Shown piece by piece: positions 47,520 through 59,241 of a DNA stretch of 64,000 nt (its first letter is position 1; every line of letters begins with the position of its first letter). Source of the stretch: Margaritifera margaritifera. Its lineage: Eukaryota > Mollusca > Bivalvia > Unionida > Margaritiferidae. The stretch spans positions 1,609,001-1,673,000 of the forward strand of contig JAQPZY010001695.1 of assembly GCA_029931535.1 (NCBI GenBank), in the 5' to 3' direction. A model generated the notes under the pieces. The model was not told where the DNA came from and searched no databases. It was given only the letters and a program-made list of their open reading frames with translations. The position numbers and the translations under genes were made by a program.

Positions 47520-50285
47520 ATTTTCATTCCACACATTACATTGAATTTTTGGGACTCTTGTTGAATTCAGCTGACACGAATCTCCGGCTGACCCCAGAAG
47601 AAGCAGTTGCTATAGTTAGAGAATGCTGTTCACTCTTTCGAAAACAAGAATTCACTATAGGCCAGTTCGCTGTGTTGATTGGAAAACTACTTACCCGTGA
47701 GCAAGGTGATGAATTTGCTCATTTATAATTAAGCGTAATTAATCATTAATAACTAATAGTAATTAATACGGAAAACATGGACATTGAAATCCAATAAATG
47801 CTATTTTGATGCAAAAATTATGTTTACTCCGTAATGAAGAAGTGGCATTCAGTGGTGGATCTCGAATATATCTGATGCTTTTAAGCTGGTGTCACAAAGT
47901 CAAAATCAGCTGATTATTAAATCAGATAGTTATGGAACAGGATGGGGAGAATTTAATAAAACTGACAGAACTGGTTCAAGTGGTCAGTGGTCTTTACAAG
48001 AGCATGGCATGCATATAAATTACTTGGAACTGAAGGCAGGTTTTCAGACATTGCAATCATCTCGCAAAACTTTTTAAAAAATACTATAGACAATAGTGAG
48101 GTTGTTACCTACATTCAACAAAAGTCCCTGGAAGGGACTGACGCTCTACTGGCTGAAAAGAATTTCCAGGAGTTCAAGACAAGACCACTTTTTCCTTTTA
48201 AACTGCTGAGTGTTGAAATCAAATCTGATTGTCTTCAGTGATAACAAGATTTTCAAATTAGCTGCTGTGTTGGATAAATTAGATGTCAGATTGGCACCAT
48301 TTTCATTTAACATGAAAAAGACATCATTCTTTCTGGTGGAAACCCCATGTCCATATGACTTTCTTTTTTGGAGGAGTAGCGATAACAAGATATTCGAGAT
48401 GGGTGCTATGGTGGCCATATTGGATATCAGATTTCCACCATTTCCATTTAGCACCATCTTGGTATCATAATACGTCTTATGGTGAAAGCACAAGGTCGAT
48501 ATGATGAACCATCTAGGAGTAGTAGTGATAAGATTTTAAAGATGACTCGTGTGTCAGCCATATTAGACATCGGATCGGCACCGTTCTCATTTATGACCAA
48601 CCAGACATCATAAGGGATCTTTCAGTGAAAAATCCATGCTGATACGACCATTCATTCAGGAGAAATGTTGATAGCAAGATTTTCAAAATGTCCACTGTGT
48701 CAGGCATATTGAATGTTTAAATGGCACCATTTTAATTTAGGACCAACTAGACATCATAAGAAGTCGTTTAGTAAAAACTAATGTTGATACAACCATCCAT
48801 TCAGGAGGAGTAGTGATAACAATATTTTCAAGATGGCCCCTGTGGCGTCCATGTCTGAAATTAGATTGGCACCATTTTAAATTAGGACTAACTAAACATT
48901 ATAAGAAGAAGTCTTTAAGTGTAAACCCCATGTTGATATGACCATCCATTCATGAGGAGAAGCGATAAAAAGATTTTCAAGATGGCTACTGTGGTGGCTA
49001 TATTGGACATTAGATCGGAATCATTTTCATTTAGGACCAAATATACGTCATGTGAAATCTTCTGGTGAAAACCCGAAGTCGATATGACTTTCCGTTCAGG
49101 AGGAGTAGCGATAACAAGATTTTCGAGATGGCCGCTGTGCGGCAATATTGGACATTTGATCGGCACTTTATCATTTAGGACAAATGAGACATCATGGGAG
49201 TCGTTTAGTGAAAACTTCATGTTGATATGACCATACGTTCAGAAGGAGTAGCGATAACAGCATTTTCAAGATGACTACTGTGGCGGCTATAATGGATGTT
49301 CGATCGGCACCATTTTTATATAGGATCATCTAGACCATGTGATGAATGTGTTTGTAAAGTTTCATGGCAATCCTACTAGCAGTTTAGACGGAGTAGCTAA
49401 TAATAAACTTGTGTTTACGGACGGACGACGGACGTCGGACAACAGACCATCCCATAAGCTCTTTTTAAGAGGTACAATTAAAACCCTAAATGATACGGAT
49501 CGAACGATTTAGGTTTGGTGTCAAGAGTACATAACTGGCTCAGTGCTTGTCATTTTCATGGGATGAGTAGCGGACTTAAAGCCTATAAAATTTAATTCAG
49601 ACATGGAGTGGATGTTAGATATTCCTGTTTTCAGTCAAATTCAAAAACACTATGGCAATATGTATGTTGATCTCTTTGCGACCACATTAAATGGACAGAT
49701 TCAGAAGTATTTCACTGATTCCTCTGTAAATATAGTTCTAAAATTTCTGATTGATTTATTTTTCACTCTGGATCGAGTTACAGCGTTATTGCTACAGCTC
49801 TGTCAGCATTATCCACAGTTGTTGTGTTGGACAATGGTGGGAATTTAATAAACATTATTATTTTGAAACGATTCTTGAAATAAACGTTTGCAAGCCAACC
49901 AGCCTTGTCAAAGTATTTGGTTATATGGGCGATTTGTATTTTGTTAGATTGCTTGGATAAACTTTCAGGAAATTCATACTTAACTTAGAAAGATTGACAT
50001 TGAAATCAGTGAGATTGCTAGCAATATTGACTGCACAAAGGTGCCAAACTCTTCAGTAACTTGAGATATTTCTTTAACAGACTTTAGATTAGCTTTAGGA
50101 TAGGAGATTTAGTCAAATATAGTAGACCTGGAAATCATGTTCCTTGGATCATATTAGAGGAATATGCTAACAATAAAAACTTAAGTATGTTTACTTCCAT
50201 TCAGGATTATTTGAAACGTAAATACACATATTAAGAGGGAATGTGACCAGATTATGTATTACTGAACAGAAACCTCACCAAGGTG
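47520..50285 (+). mobile_element. DIRS-type retrotransposon remnant (RT, RNase H, tyrosine recombinase)
   Basis: Decayed coding sequence in the order expected of DIRS elements. Reverse transcriptase end: FLGLLLNSADTNLRLTPEEA at 47.55 kb. RNase H: WWISNISDAFKLV at 47.86 kb, SDSYGTGWGEFNKT and HGMHINYLELKAGFQTL at 47.92-48.05 kb, IDNSEVVTYIQQ at 48.09 kb. After a block of unrelated repeats: MEWMLDIPVFSQIQ and VDLFATTLNGQIQKYF at 49.6 kb. Tyrosine recombinase: RLTLKSVRLLAILTAQRCQT at 50.0 kb and EKPHQGV near 50.27 kb. Several stops and frameshifts are present. DIRS elements integrate by tyrosine recombinase, so target duplications are not expected. Terminal repeats were not located. Confidence 0.82.
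48241..49480. repeat. Degenerate tandem repeat, unit about 145 bp, inside the DIRS remnant
   Basis: GATAACAAGATTTTC-type starts occur at about 48381, 48528, 48670, 48815, 48964, 49110 and 49253, giving spacings of 142-149 bp. The array ends with TTTCATGGCAATCCTACTAG and a GGACGGACGACGGACGTCGG tail. It is the same family as 9.70-11.29 kb. Confidence 0.82.
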
Positions 50286-50310
50286 TGAATAGAGGCTGCA
50301 TTGCTAGGTG

Positions 50311-50353
<43 letters not shown>
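50311..50353. repeat. (AAT)n microsatellite
   Basis: About 14 AAT units immediately after the DIRS remnant. Confidence 0.95.
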
Positions 50354-50355
<2 letters not shown>

Positions 50356-50559
50356 ACATAATAATATATTTACGAGGTAGTTCGATTAGAATACAAATGT
50401 ATCTACTCTCCCATGTGGCCCTCAGCTACTCTCTAGCAATCTACATGCATGTATCTTACTAAGAAAACATGTGTAGGGAAAACAAAAATCACACTATTTA
50501 ATAAAGTAACAATTAAGTGCTATGTCCTTACATTACTCTGCCAGCATGCCCAATTTCCA

Positions 50560-50612
50560 TTGAGCTAGATTACCAATCTGATTAAAATTAGATCTCCACG
50601 GTCCTACGTGGA
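50560..50612 (-). repeat. Inverted copy of the 50-bp satellite unit
   Basis: GCTAGATTACCAATCTGATT and AGATCTCCACGGTCCTA are the reverse complement of the unit repeated at 50,845-51,805. The intervening 230 bp are unique. The arrangement suggests an element with an inverted end. Confidence 0.7.
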
Positions 50613-50844
50613 GATTTTATGGACGCCAATCAGCGGTCATGTTATGTTGACCTTGTGGTTCATCAATCAAATCACAACTTCACATTTTTGAGAGTGTCAC
50701 GCATCATTCGGAACATATCGTTACTAGCGATAACTGTTCCTAACACGAATTTGCAACGCTTTATCTGATAGGATACTAAAAATAAGTGTACTGGAAATTT
50801 CAAAGGTCACCAAAGCATGAACTTTTATCGGTGTCTGTCAGATC

Positions 50845-51805
50845 TCCTCTTAGGACTGTGGAGATCTGATTGTAATCAGATTGGCTAGATTACACATTTT
50901 TAGGACTGTGGAGATCTGATTTTACTCAGATTGGCTAGATTACACATTTTTAGGACTGTGTGAGATCTGATTTTAATCAGATTGGCTAGAGTACACATTT
51001 TTAGGACTGTGGAGATCTGATTGTAATTAGATTGGCTAGATTACACATTTTTAGGACTGTGGAGATCTGATTTTACTCAGATTGGCTAGAGTACACATTT
51101 TTAGGACTCTGTAGATCTGATTTTACTCAGATTGGCTAGAGCACACATTTTTAGGACTGTGGAGATCTGATTTTACTCAGATTGGCTAGAGTACACATTT
51201 TTAGGACTGTTGAGATTTGATTGCAATCAGATTGGCTAGATTACACATTTTTTCGGACTGTGGAGATCTGATTTTACTCAGATTGGCTAGAGTACACATT
51301 TTTAGGACTGTGGAGATCTGATTTTACTCAGATTGGTTAGATTACACATTTTGAGGACTGTGGAGATCTGATTTTACTCAGATTGGCTAGAGTAAACATT
51401 TTTAGGACTGTGGAGATCTGATTTTACTCAGATTGGTTAGATTACACATTTTGAGGACTGTGGAGATCTGATTTTACTCAGTTTGGCTAGATTACACATT
51501 TTGAGGACTGTGGAGATTTGATTGTAATCAGATTGGCTAGAGTACACATTTTTAGGACTGTGGAGATCTGATTTTACTCAGATTGGCTAGAGTACACATT
51601 TGTAGGACTGTGGAGATTTGATTGTAATCAGATTGGCTAGATTACACATTTTTAGGACTGTGGAGATCTGATTTTACTCAGATTGGCTAGATTACACATT
51701 TTTAGGACTGTGGAGATCTGATTTTACTCAGATTGGTTAGATTACACATTTTGAGGACTGTGAAGATCTGATTTTACTCAGATTGGTTCGATTACACATT
51801 TACGA
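50845..51805 (+). repeat. 50-bp satellite, about 19 units
   Basis: Period 50 bp (GGACTGTGG at 50853, 50903, 50953, 51004, 51054...). Each unit has AGATCTGATT, an inverted AATCAGATTGG (or ACTCAGATTGG) and TAGATTACACATTTTTAGG. Some units contain the near-perfect palindrome ATCTGATTGTAATCAGAT. Confidence 0.93.
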
Positions 51806-54800
51806 TAACGAATCTTTGCATCCTGTTGCACTGATAAGACGATAATCAGTTTTTTTCGGTTGTATTTAAATCAGATAATACAGGGAGGATTGAATTGTCT
51901 GTAGTTTCATGGGTCCAACCTAACTAGAGCCATTTTGTATGTATTGGGGTTACGTTTGCTCATTTCATTTTATCGGGAAAACACCAGAATGGATACTCTT
52001 ATTAGTGAGGTAGGTTTTATACTGAGATATCGCAGGTACAGTAATGTTTATGACTTTTGGATCTATTTATTCAAGCACACAGAACTCTATCTGCAGCTAC
52101 AAGTTCGCATGTGCCTTTCCAGACGATTTATAGAAAAGCATATAGAGTAATGAAAACGCTTTTCAGGGTTTTATAACAATTCTGCTATTTCTAATAAATT
52201 TCGAAACATAGTTTACCAAAATGATCAGTCACACTGCACAAAAAATGTACATAATCCAATTCTATATACAAAAGCATTATTCAGGAACTATATAATGGTC
52301 ATCATAAATCACTCCCGAAGAAACTTAAATGAGACTTGTGAGTGAGTTTGAATTCACCAACTTGATATCTCATGTAAACTCAATATTACTATCGTCAAGT
52401 TCATTACAGTTCAAACTTTATATACAATTATGAGTAGTTTATGGAAAAGTTCATTTAAGCCAATTGAAATTCTTTTCACCTTCCGAACAATGATAGCAAA
52501 TAGATGGTACAAACAAATAACCAAACTAGATCAGTTTCACCCAATAGGCTTGAGAGCCAATCTGCATAGTTTTCATAAATTGGTGTGGTGCAGTAGCCAC
52601 ATCAACTCTTATCGAATGATGTTGATACTGTAAGTGTGGTAGAATCGGAAAATTAAACTAGATTTACCTGTTTAGTTGAAGTTTTATTTAAATTATACCG
52701 AACTGAGAGTATTTTACGTATCGCATGCCCTCCAATCTCCTTCCCACCCATACATCTTCATTGATGTATATTGGACTGTCTCTAAAGTCTGACCAATCAC
52801 GTGACTGATGTGTCATTTCATGCGATAGCCATGATGCTTTCAGTTCGATCGAATTGGAATCAAACTTCAGCTCACAGATAAGTCTTGCTTAATTTTCCTA
52901 TTATGTAGTTTGTAATAAAGAGAATGCCTGTGTAGATCAAAAACCACTTGCACAAAAAAAAAAAAGAGAACGGACCTTAAGCCATGTACCTGTATTTTGG
53001 ATTCAGCTATAGAAGAGTCATATATTCCACTTGCAAACTCAAACATTTAGCAGCACTTAATGTCCTGTCGGTTTAATACTGTAACATTACGTAATGCTAG
53101 TACTTCAGTATCCCTATCTGGATCTTCTTACTGACCTCATAATAAGACACTCCGAACGGGTTTTGTGAAAATTCAGATGTTTTATACGTCTCGACTGCAA
53201 ACGGACAGATCTGTGTCACCTATCATGATGAGTACATTATAAGAGATAGAGAAGGCTGATAATAGAATTTACCCAGGTGAAGAAGATGTCCGTACACAAA
53301 ATATACATAAAATGCAATGTACAGATTTTGTACACCTACGATGCGATTTTATTTCCCGAAATTTATAGCTGTGCCAACCTACTATACTTGCACTGCATTA
53401 AAATCCCGGCAAGGCATTCTATTATTGACTGAATATGTCATTTATTAATTGTTTGCTCACATGCACCACGTGTGGAAATTTAAATATGTAAATCTACATA
53501 CCCTTGTAAATTGCATCATGAGAATAGATTCAGATATGAATGCAGATTTGCACAGTGTAAATTTACACCATCTCCGGAGGTGTGCAAACTTCGAAATGTG
53601 GATCAGTCATGTTAACAACTTTGGTGTATATCTATGCATGCGTGTCTATGTGTTTTCGGTCAATTCTATGAAGTGTCATCTCATGGTACATCTCTACCTA
53701 TCTCCTGCCTGCATACAACGAGGCTACGTCTATAAAATCCTGAAAAAATGGCCCCTCAAATTATGCATGAGCGGGATCATGAACGCAGCGGACACAGTGG
53801 GTCATTAAACTGAATATGGACATTTCTCATTTTACGTATCAAGTTTTAAAAACATATTTTAGTTATTCACCCTGTCATCACTTTAATTCTCTTTCGTCGT
53901 CTCAGAAATAAAAAGTGTTATATGCTAATATGTGGCTTTTTTTTTTTTTCTGCTTGAAGTTGAAGTAAAGGCATATCTGAAAGTATATGCCTGGTAAGAG
54001 ACAGGTGCATATAAAATTAACTCTCCTGAATATTATATTAGATATAATGTTTTCTTCACGCCAAGTAGCGCCACTAAATCTGTATATTTATACATGCTTG
54101 GAAATAACAAATGAGCGATAATAAACAGAATGAGTCACATTTTTAGATTTTTGAATCCTAATACATGAAAAGAATGAGATGTCTGTTAAAACAGGACAAC
54201 CTGCTCTATCGTCCGCATTCGAGATCCTCTCATCCATAACCATGAAAAGTCCCTTTCACGGTTTTATGGACGAGGTCTCTCGCACCATGTGTCAGAGAGA
54301 TTGGTGAGGTACAAATTGCGTAGTGAATCGGCGTGATATTGGTATGTGGGTGGATGGATATGTATGTCTGTATGTATGTATGTAGGTAGGTATGTACATG
54401 TATGAATATCTACCACTCAGTCTCTCTTATGCAGAAACAGAAATTATTGTTTAATACCAAACCTCAGAGTTTAAACTATGAAATTTCAAATACGGAATAC
54501 TGAATTTTCATAATGGTTAAAATGTTGTTGATTCATGGCCGGAATCAAAATAATAAAAGAGAATACAAAATTTAAAATTAATGTTTATGTCCAAACTTTG
54601 GTCATTAGACGACGTATTTTGGTTAAGTATTACTTCAAATGTGCACAGCAAAAACTATCCATAGTAATTCATTCTAACTGCTAGTAGTACCTATATTACA
54701 TTATAGTCATTGCTAAAAGGTACAAGTATTCAAAAAACTGCCACTAGAACAAACAGTTCATTTTTGTTAGTTTCTAAAATTCACCAAAAATTTACAAAGT

Positions 54801-55248
54801 TCGAAACATTCATAGTCATTTTTAAATTCACCCCTTAAACATGTACATTGTAAGTTGAGATTATTCAAAAGTCAGCACTAACAGCAGTCAACACTAATAT
54901 GGTGTACCAAACGGGTCAAAAGTACTGGTACCGCTGTAACGGTATTGAAATATCGTTGCAACGGTATCCATTTATAGTTGCTACGCTAAATTGTCGTTAT
55001 GTAACGGTAATGTTTGCTGGTGTCGTTGCAACGCTGTTTATAATTATTGCAACCGTATTCAATGGGTCCCAAAATTATACCCCTTCTTGCAGAAGGTTAC
55101 AACATGGGCAACTTATGAACCACAGCTGATGAATGTCGCCCCAGCTTTTTGGGAGAAGATAAGAGTTACGGACGGACGGACTGGCAAAAGATGGTATTAA
55201 GATGGTATTAAAGGTGGATATTACAATATTCCCTCGCCAAAGAGTGGG
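51806..55248. other. No recognised gene
   Basis: AT-rich sequence with small palindromes (GTGTAAATTTACAC at 53555-53568) and a GTATGTATGTAGG-type microsatellite near 54,360. A 119-codon plus-strand frame at 53,449-53,808 has no recognisable motif and biased composition. A GGACGGACGGAC tail near 55,170 resembles the ends of the 145-bp repeats. Confidence 0.5.
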
Positions 55249-55259
55249 AATAATAATAA

Positions 55260-55290
<31 letters not shown>

Positions 55291-55294
55291 AATA

Positions 55295-55347
<53 letters not shown>

Positions 55348-55350
55348 CAT
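55249..55350. repeat. (AAT)n-(ATT)n inverted microsatellite
   Basis: About 45 bp of AAT units are followed by about 55 bp of ATT units, so the tract can fold into one long hairpin. It ends in CATCATCATCGTCGTCG. Poly-Ile frames across it are artefacts. Confidence 0.95.
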
Positions 55351-55417
55351 CATAATTATTGTCATCATCATCGTCGTCGTCGCCAAGTAGTATGGTGGGA
55401 GGGTTGAGGGTCAGATG

Positions 55418-56105
55418 ATTTTATGGGACGCTATGGGGTCATAATGTTAATTTCCCATAGACCCCATAGAGTCCCATCCAGTGGTGTTTTTTATGGGGTC
55501 AAGGTGGGCCTCTATGGGGACAAGGGAAAATGAACATGGTGGGGTCTATATGGGGAAAATGAACATGGCGTTAAGAAGGGTAGGCAATCATTGGAAAATT
55601 AATCTTTTCTTGTAAAATGGGTGTCCCTAAAGACCTCCCAGGTCTGGTCCGACAAGCGGGACAGCTCCTCCTCCTCCAGGGGTCTAGACTCCTCCTACAG
55701 CGCTTCTTCAGGATAAATGGCGGATGGACCGCTTCTGGTTCCCAATTTTCTTCCTTCTTCTCCTATTTCTCCTCCACTATCCTATGATCTTCCTCCTCTA
55801 TCATCGGATGAGGCTGGATAGGCTCCTTCTTTTCCTCCTTCTCCTCCACTATCCTGTGATCTTCCTCCTCCATCATCGGATGAGGCTGGATAGGCTCCTT
55901 CTTCTCCTTCTCCTCCACTATCCTGTGGGAAATTAACATGCAGGGGCCTCTATGGCCTCAAACGGGTACTCTACGAGAAATTAACATGCGGGGGCCTCTA
56001 TGGCCTCAATGGGAAATTAACATTATGGGCCTCTATGGCCTCAATGGGAAATTAACATTGTGGGTCTCTATGGCCTCATACGGGAAATTAACATGGCGGT
56101 AAGAA
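55418..56105. repeat. Minisatellite cluster
   Basis: Three families in a row: CTATGGGGTC-rich units (55.42-55.57 kb); a roughly 66-bp C/T-rich unit with TCCTCCACTATCCTGTGATC (55.74-55.93 kb, about 3 copies); and GGGAAATTAACAT plus GGCCTCTATGGCCTCA units (55.93-56.10 kb). Confidence 0.8.
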
Positions 56106-56284
56106 TGGTAGGCAATAATTGGAAAATAACCTTCTGCCTAGTGGCTATATCTATATAGCCTAGAGTTATATATAAAGCATTACCTATACCTCAGATCATG
56201 TTGGAGGTGTCAGTAAATTTGCATATATTATACCTATGTTATAAATAGCTTTGATCAAGGGAACCAACTCATAATAACACTAAA

Positions 56285-56575
56285 ATGGACGTGACTAAAA
56301 GTTGTATTAAACTTCGGGAACCGTCACGGACTTTGGCGTTGACTAGAAAAAATCCGGGAAAAAAAATTAGAAAAAATTGGCTGACTAAAAGTAACACTAA
56401 AATTCCGAAATTGTACCGGACGTTGGCGGCGACTGAAAATAATCCGGAAAAGAAAAAATGGAAAAAATTGGCTGAGACTAAAAGTAACACTAAACTTCCG
56501 AAATTGTACCGGACGTTAGCGGAGACTGAAAATAATCCGGAAAAAAAATTGCCTGAGACTAAAAAACAGTACTAA
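56285..56575 (+). repeat. About 93-bp tandem repeat, three units, open in frame
   Basis: Three copies of a unit containing CCGAAATTGTACCGGACGTT. The 96-codon frame across it repeats a 31-residue lysine-rich block (PKLYRTLAATENNPEKK). Because the period is a multiple of three, the open frame may simply follow from the repeat; a real basic protein at the edge of the Polinton cannot be excluded. Confidence 0.55.
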
Positions 56576-56777
56576 AATTTCGTAACTCATTTTAAATTTT
56601 TTTGTTATTTTATATTTTTTTTATATACAAACCCAAATAAACCCAAAACCCAAACCCAAACCTAACACACTATCCCAAATGCCTTGTGTACTGCCTAAAA
56701 ACCCCAAAAACCTGCTATCAGACGAAAGGGTATGACAAAGGGATGAAATCACGCCAACATACTATCCAAGATATACA

Positions 56778-57200
56778 CCATCCATTTTTTTATTTTTTAA
56801 ATTTTTTTTATCAAAACACACACACCACACAACCATTTTTTTACTTTTTAAATTTTTTTTTATATCAAAACACACACCACACTATTCATTTTTTTACTTT
56901 TTAAATTTTTTTTATATCAAACAGAAAACTTACACATACCACAAATATACAATCCATTTTTTTAAAAAAATTTTGTATCAAACACAAAACTTACACACAC
57001 CACACAACCATTTTTTTTATTTTTTAAATTTTTTTATATCAAACACAAAACTTACACACACCACACAACCATTTTTTTTACTTTTTTAAAAATTTTTTAT
57101 ATATCAAATTCAAACTTACACACACCACACAAATCATTTTTTAACTTTTTAATTTTTTTTAGATCAAATACAAACTTACACACACCACAAATATACAAGG
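56778..57200. repeat. AT-rich tandem repeat, about 60-65 bp unit
   Basis: About seven units of T-run, TTTTTAAATTTTTTTT, ATATCAAACACAAAACTTAC, ACACACCACACAACCA. It lies between the lysine-rich repeat and the HNH gene, where the terminal region of the Polinton-like element would be. I could not define a terminal inverted repeat. Confidence 0.75.
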
Positions 57201-57381
57201 GAAAGGGTTTTTTGGGTTTGGTGGGTAAAAAACAAACCACACAACACCATTCAGAGATATACATCAATAATAATAATTATATTTTATTCAATGTATATAC
57301 ATTATTTTACTCGTGGTAATAAACAATTTCATATAAGTCCAATACAGTTCAATACACTTCCATATTTACCATTTCATTCTC

Positions 57382-58257
57382 TTATTGTTCTGACACTTCA
57401 GGAAGATTCTTGTCTACAATTCTCTCATAACTTTCTTCTGGACTCTCATTGATAAACTCCAACTTAATAAAATGTCCATTATCATCTCGAATCCACTGCC
57501 TTTTTTGACAAATCCTGTAAACTTTACTATGATCTAATCCAAAACATCTTGCCACATCACAAATGGAATCCATCCGACTATATAATCCTGAATTCAAGTC
57601 AGTTAATTTCACAGGTCTCACAAATCCACTAGTTCCTTGACTCTTCTTCTCTGGCTCTTCCCATCTAGCTTGAAATCTTTTCTGGAACTTCTTCGAAAAG
57701 ACCGACTTACAAATCCCAGTACAGCAATAGTAGATACTTCCTGCATGACAATCAAAATAATGAATAGCGTTTCTCATACTTTCAAATCTTCTTTCCTCTG
57801 TCTCACCAACAAACTGGCACAACACGCTTCTATCACTTCCAAAATTAACTCTCCTTTTTTCTTTGTCATTCTTCACATGTTTATGCAAACATGTTCGTTC
57901 ACTAGCAGTCATCACTTGAAGATTTTCTATTCTATCATCATCAAGTACATCATTGAGATGTACCACTTGACTCTGTCTTGGTAGATCCACTCCATTCACC
58001 GCTTCAAAGACAAATCTCCCTCGATTTGTATGTTTCTTCCTCTTTCCTTCCTTACCAGTAACCTTAATCTTTATCAATCCAAATGAATTCAAATTTCCTT
58101 TGACTTTCCTTCCAGACTTCATATGATAGACATTACCAAGTATGTCAGCATCATAATTATCATACACCTTATGAACATACTTATTCAATTCAATTCCAGT
58201 ATCTTGACTTTTATCTCGAGCGCAGTACTTTTCCATCTTCACAGTTTGAAAGTTCAA
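57382..58257 (-). CDS. HNH endonuclease with NUMOD-type DNA-binding modules
   Basis: 291 residues, intact. The N-terminal part (residues about 25-90) has the NUMOD4-like pattern YDNYDADILGNVYHMKSGR leading to a basic stretch. The HNH core follows at about 95-125 (VVHLNDVLDDDRIENLQVMT). Where HNH families usually have Asn before the Arg (DNR), this has Asp (DDR), so catalytic competence is uncertain. Two NUMOD1-like helix-turn-helix segments come next (MRNAIHYFDCHAGS; MDSICDVARCFGLDHSKVYR). Such proteins are homing-type nucleases of phages and large DNA viruses. Start could be 58257 or the Met at 58236. A poly(A) signal on the minus strand lies at 57283-57288. Transcribed away from the polymerase gene. 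Confidence 0.78.
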   Translation of the reverse strand: MNFQTVKMEKYCARDKSQDTGIELNKYVHKVYDNYDADILGNVYHMKSGRKVKGNLNSFGLIKIKVTGKEGKRKKHTNRGRFVFEAVNGVDLPRQSQVVHLNDVLDDDRIENLQVMTASERTCLHKHVKNDKEKRRVNFGSDRSVLCQFVGETEERRFESMRNAIHYFDCHAGSIYYCCTGICKSVFSKKFQKRFQARWEEPEKKSQGTSGFVRPVKLTDLNSGLYSRMDSICDVARCFGLDHSKVYRICQKRQWIRDDNGHFIKLEFINESPEESYERIVDKNLPEVSEQ

Positions 58258-58288
58258 TCACGACTAGTGATTCTGAGGGTAAGAAGGT

Positions 58289-58300
58289 CTATATATATAG
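58289..58300. promoter_or_regulatory. Palindromic TATA box between divergent genes
   Basis: CTATATATATAG is a perfect palindrome, 32 nt from the leftward HNH start and 44 nt from the rightward polymerase start. It could serve both directions. Motif-based inference. Confidence 0.45.
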
Positions 58301-58343
58301 GTTCCCTGAGTGAAACTGAATCAGTTTCAAAGTAAACTTCAAG

Positions 58344-59241
58344 ATGAAAAGATCACGCCGAAGCCATGAGTAACCAGAAGAACAAGAAGAAGAAACGAAG
58401 AGACCAAGACGATTTTCCGTGCCGCCTGAAACACCACTAGATGAAGTGCTTGCTCAAGTCCAAGCGAGCGATTTCGAGGAAGAGATGAGTGAACCTGAAA
58501 CCCAAACTTCTAACCCACCCAAAGAATCCACCACCACCACCACTACCAACACCAGAACCCCTGACCAAAAAAGACTACCTACTACCTTGGCTCCTCCTGA
58601 AAATTACTATCAGATTCGAGAGACTCAAAAAATAACTTCTCGAAAATTTAAAACTACAGCTTACACTCACACGGTTCACTTTAAAGACTTCAAGTCCAAA
58701 GTACCTCCCGAGAAAGCGGCGGGGTTCATTAGCGATTTGTGGGATTCTGTCTTAATGAACTTGAAACGACAATGTGGAGCCAAAGAAGACGATCGATTGA
58801 GACTGGCCATTCATCATGACAATTTGAAGAGTCCTGTTTGGATCGAGTTCAGCACCCCGGCAGAATTAACGCCAGACAAAGTCCTGTCCAAAATAGAACA
58901 TGTTCAACAATCGAACGACAAGTTTACCATCACCGATGGAAAGGCCACACTTTACTTGACTCACGTTTCCCATCCTTGAGGAAGTGGACGAAGTAGGAAA
59001 CCGTTACTGGTGGACGATATTCGAAGTACCAAACGCAGTGTCGTCTAAATCGACAATACTCAAGACCAGATGTGCTTGGCTCGGGCTATTGTGGTGGGGC
59101 GAACGTATGCCAACAAGAACGAGAGCAAAGAATGGAAAAGAGCCTGGAATAACATTCGACAGTCGGACAGAGCCAAACAACGAAACGAAGCAGAACTCCT
59201 GTTGCAACAAGCAGACATCCCTAACCAGCCAAGTGGTTAAC
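58344..59241 (+). pseudogene. Protein-primed DNA polymerase (pPolB) N-terminal region, broken and truncated
   Basis: One reading frame runs from the ATG at 58344 to 59241 but is interrupted by TAA at 58371-58373, TGA at 58977-58979 and TAA at 59046-59048, and ends at TAA 59239-59241. It keeps the Polinton polymerase N-terminal features: a basic start, a Pro/Thr-rich linker, VWIEFSTPAELTPDKVLSKI (about 58.84 kb), and DQMCLARAIVVGRTYAN followed by a basic helix (about 59.06-59.19 kb). The exonuclease and polymerase domains, normally several hundred further residues, are absent; unrelated sequence follows. The element is therefore non-autonomous. Identification rests on remembered family patterns, not on an alignment. 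Confidence 0.65.

Noticed and set aside
50845..51805. CRISPR array
   Set aside because: Head-to-tail 50-bp units have no unique spacers and the genome is eukaryotic; it is a satellite.
53449..53808. 119-codon plus-strand gene
   Set aside because: No motif, no splice context, and the region contains palindromes that create the composition.
55724..55936. 70-codon Leu-rich membrane protein
   Set aside because: It is a C/T-rich 66-bp minisatellite read in one frame.
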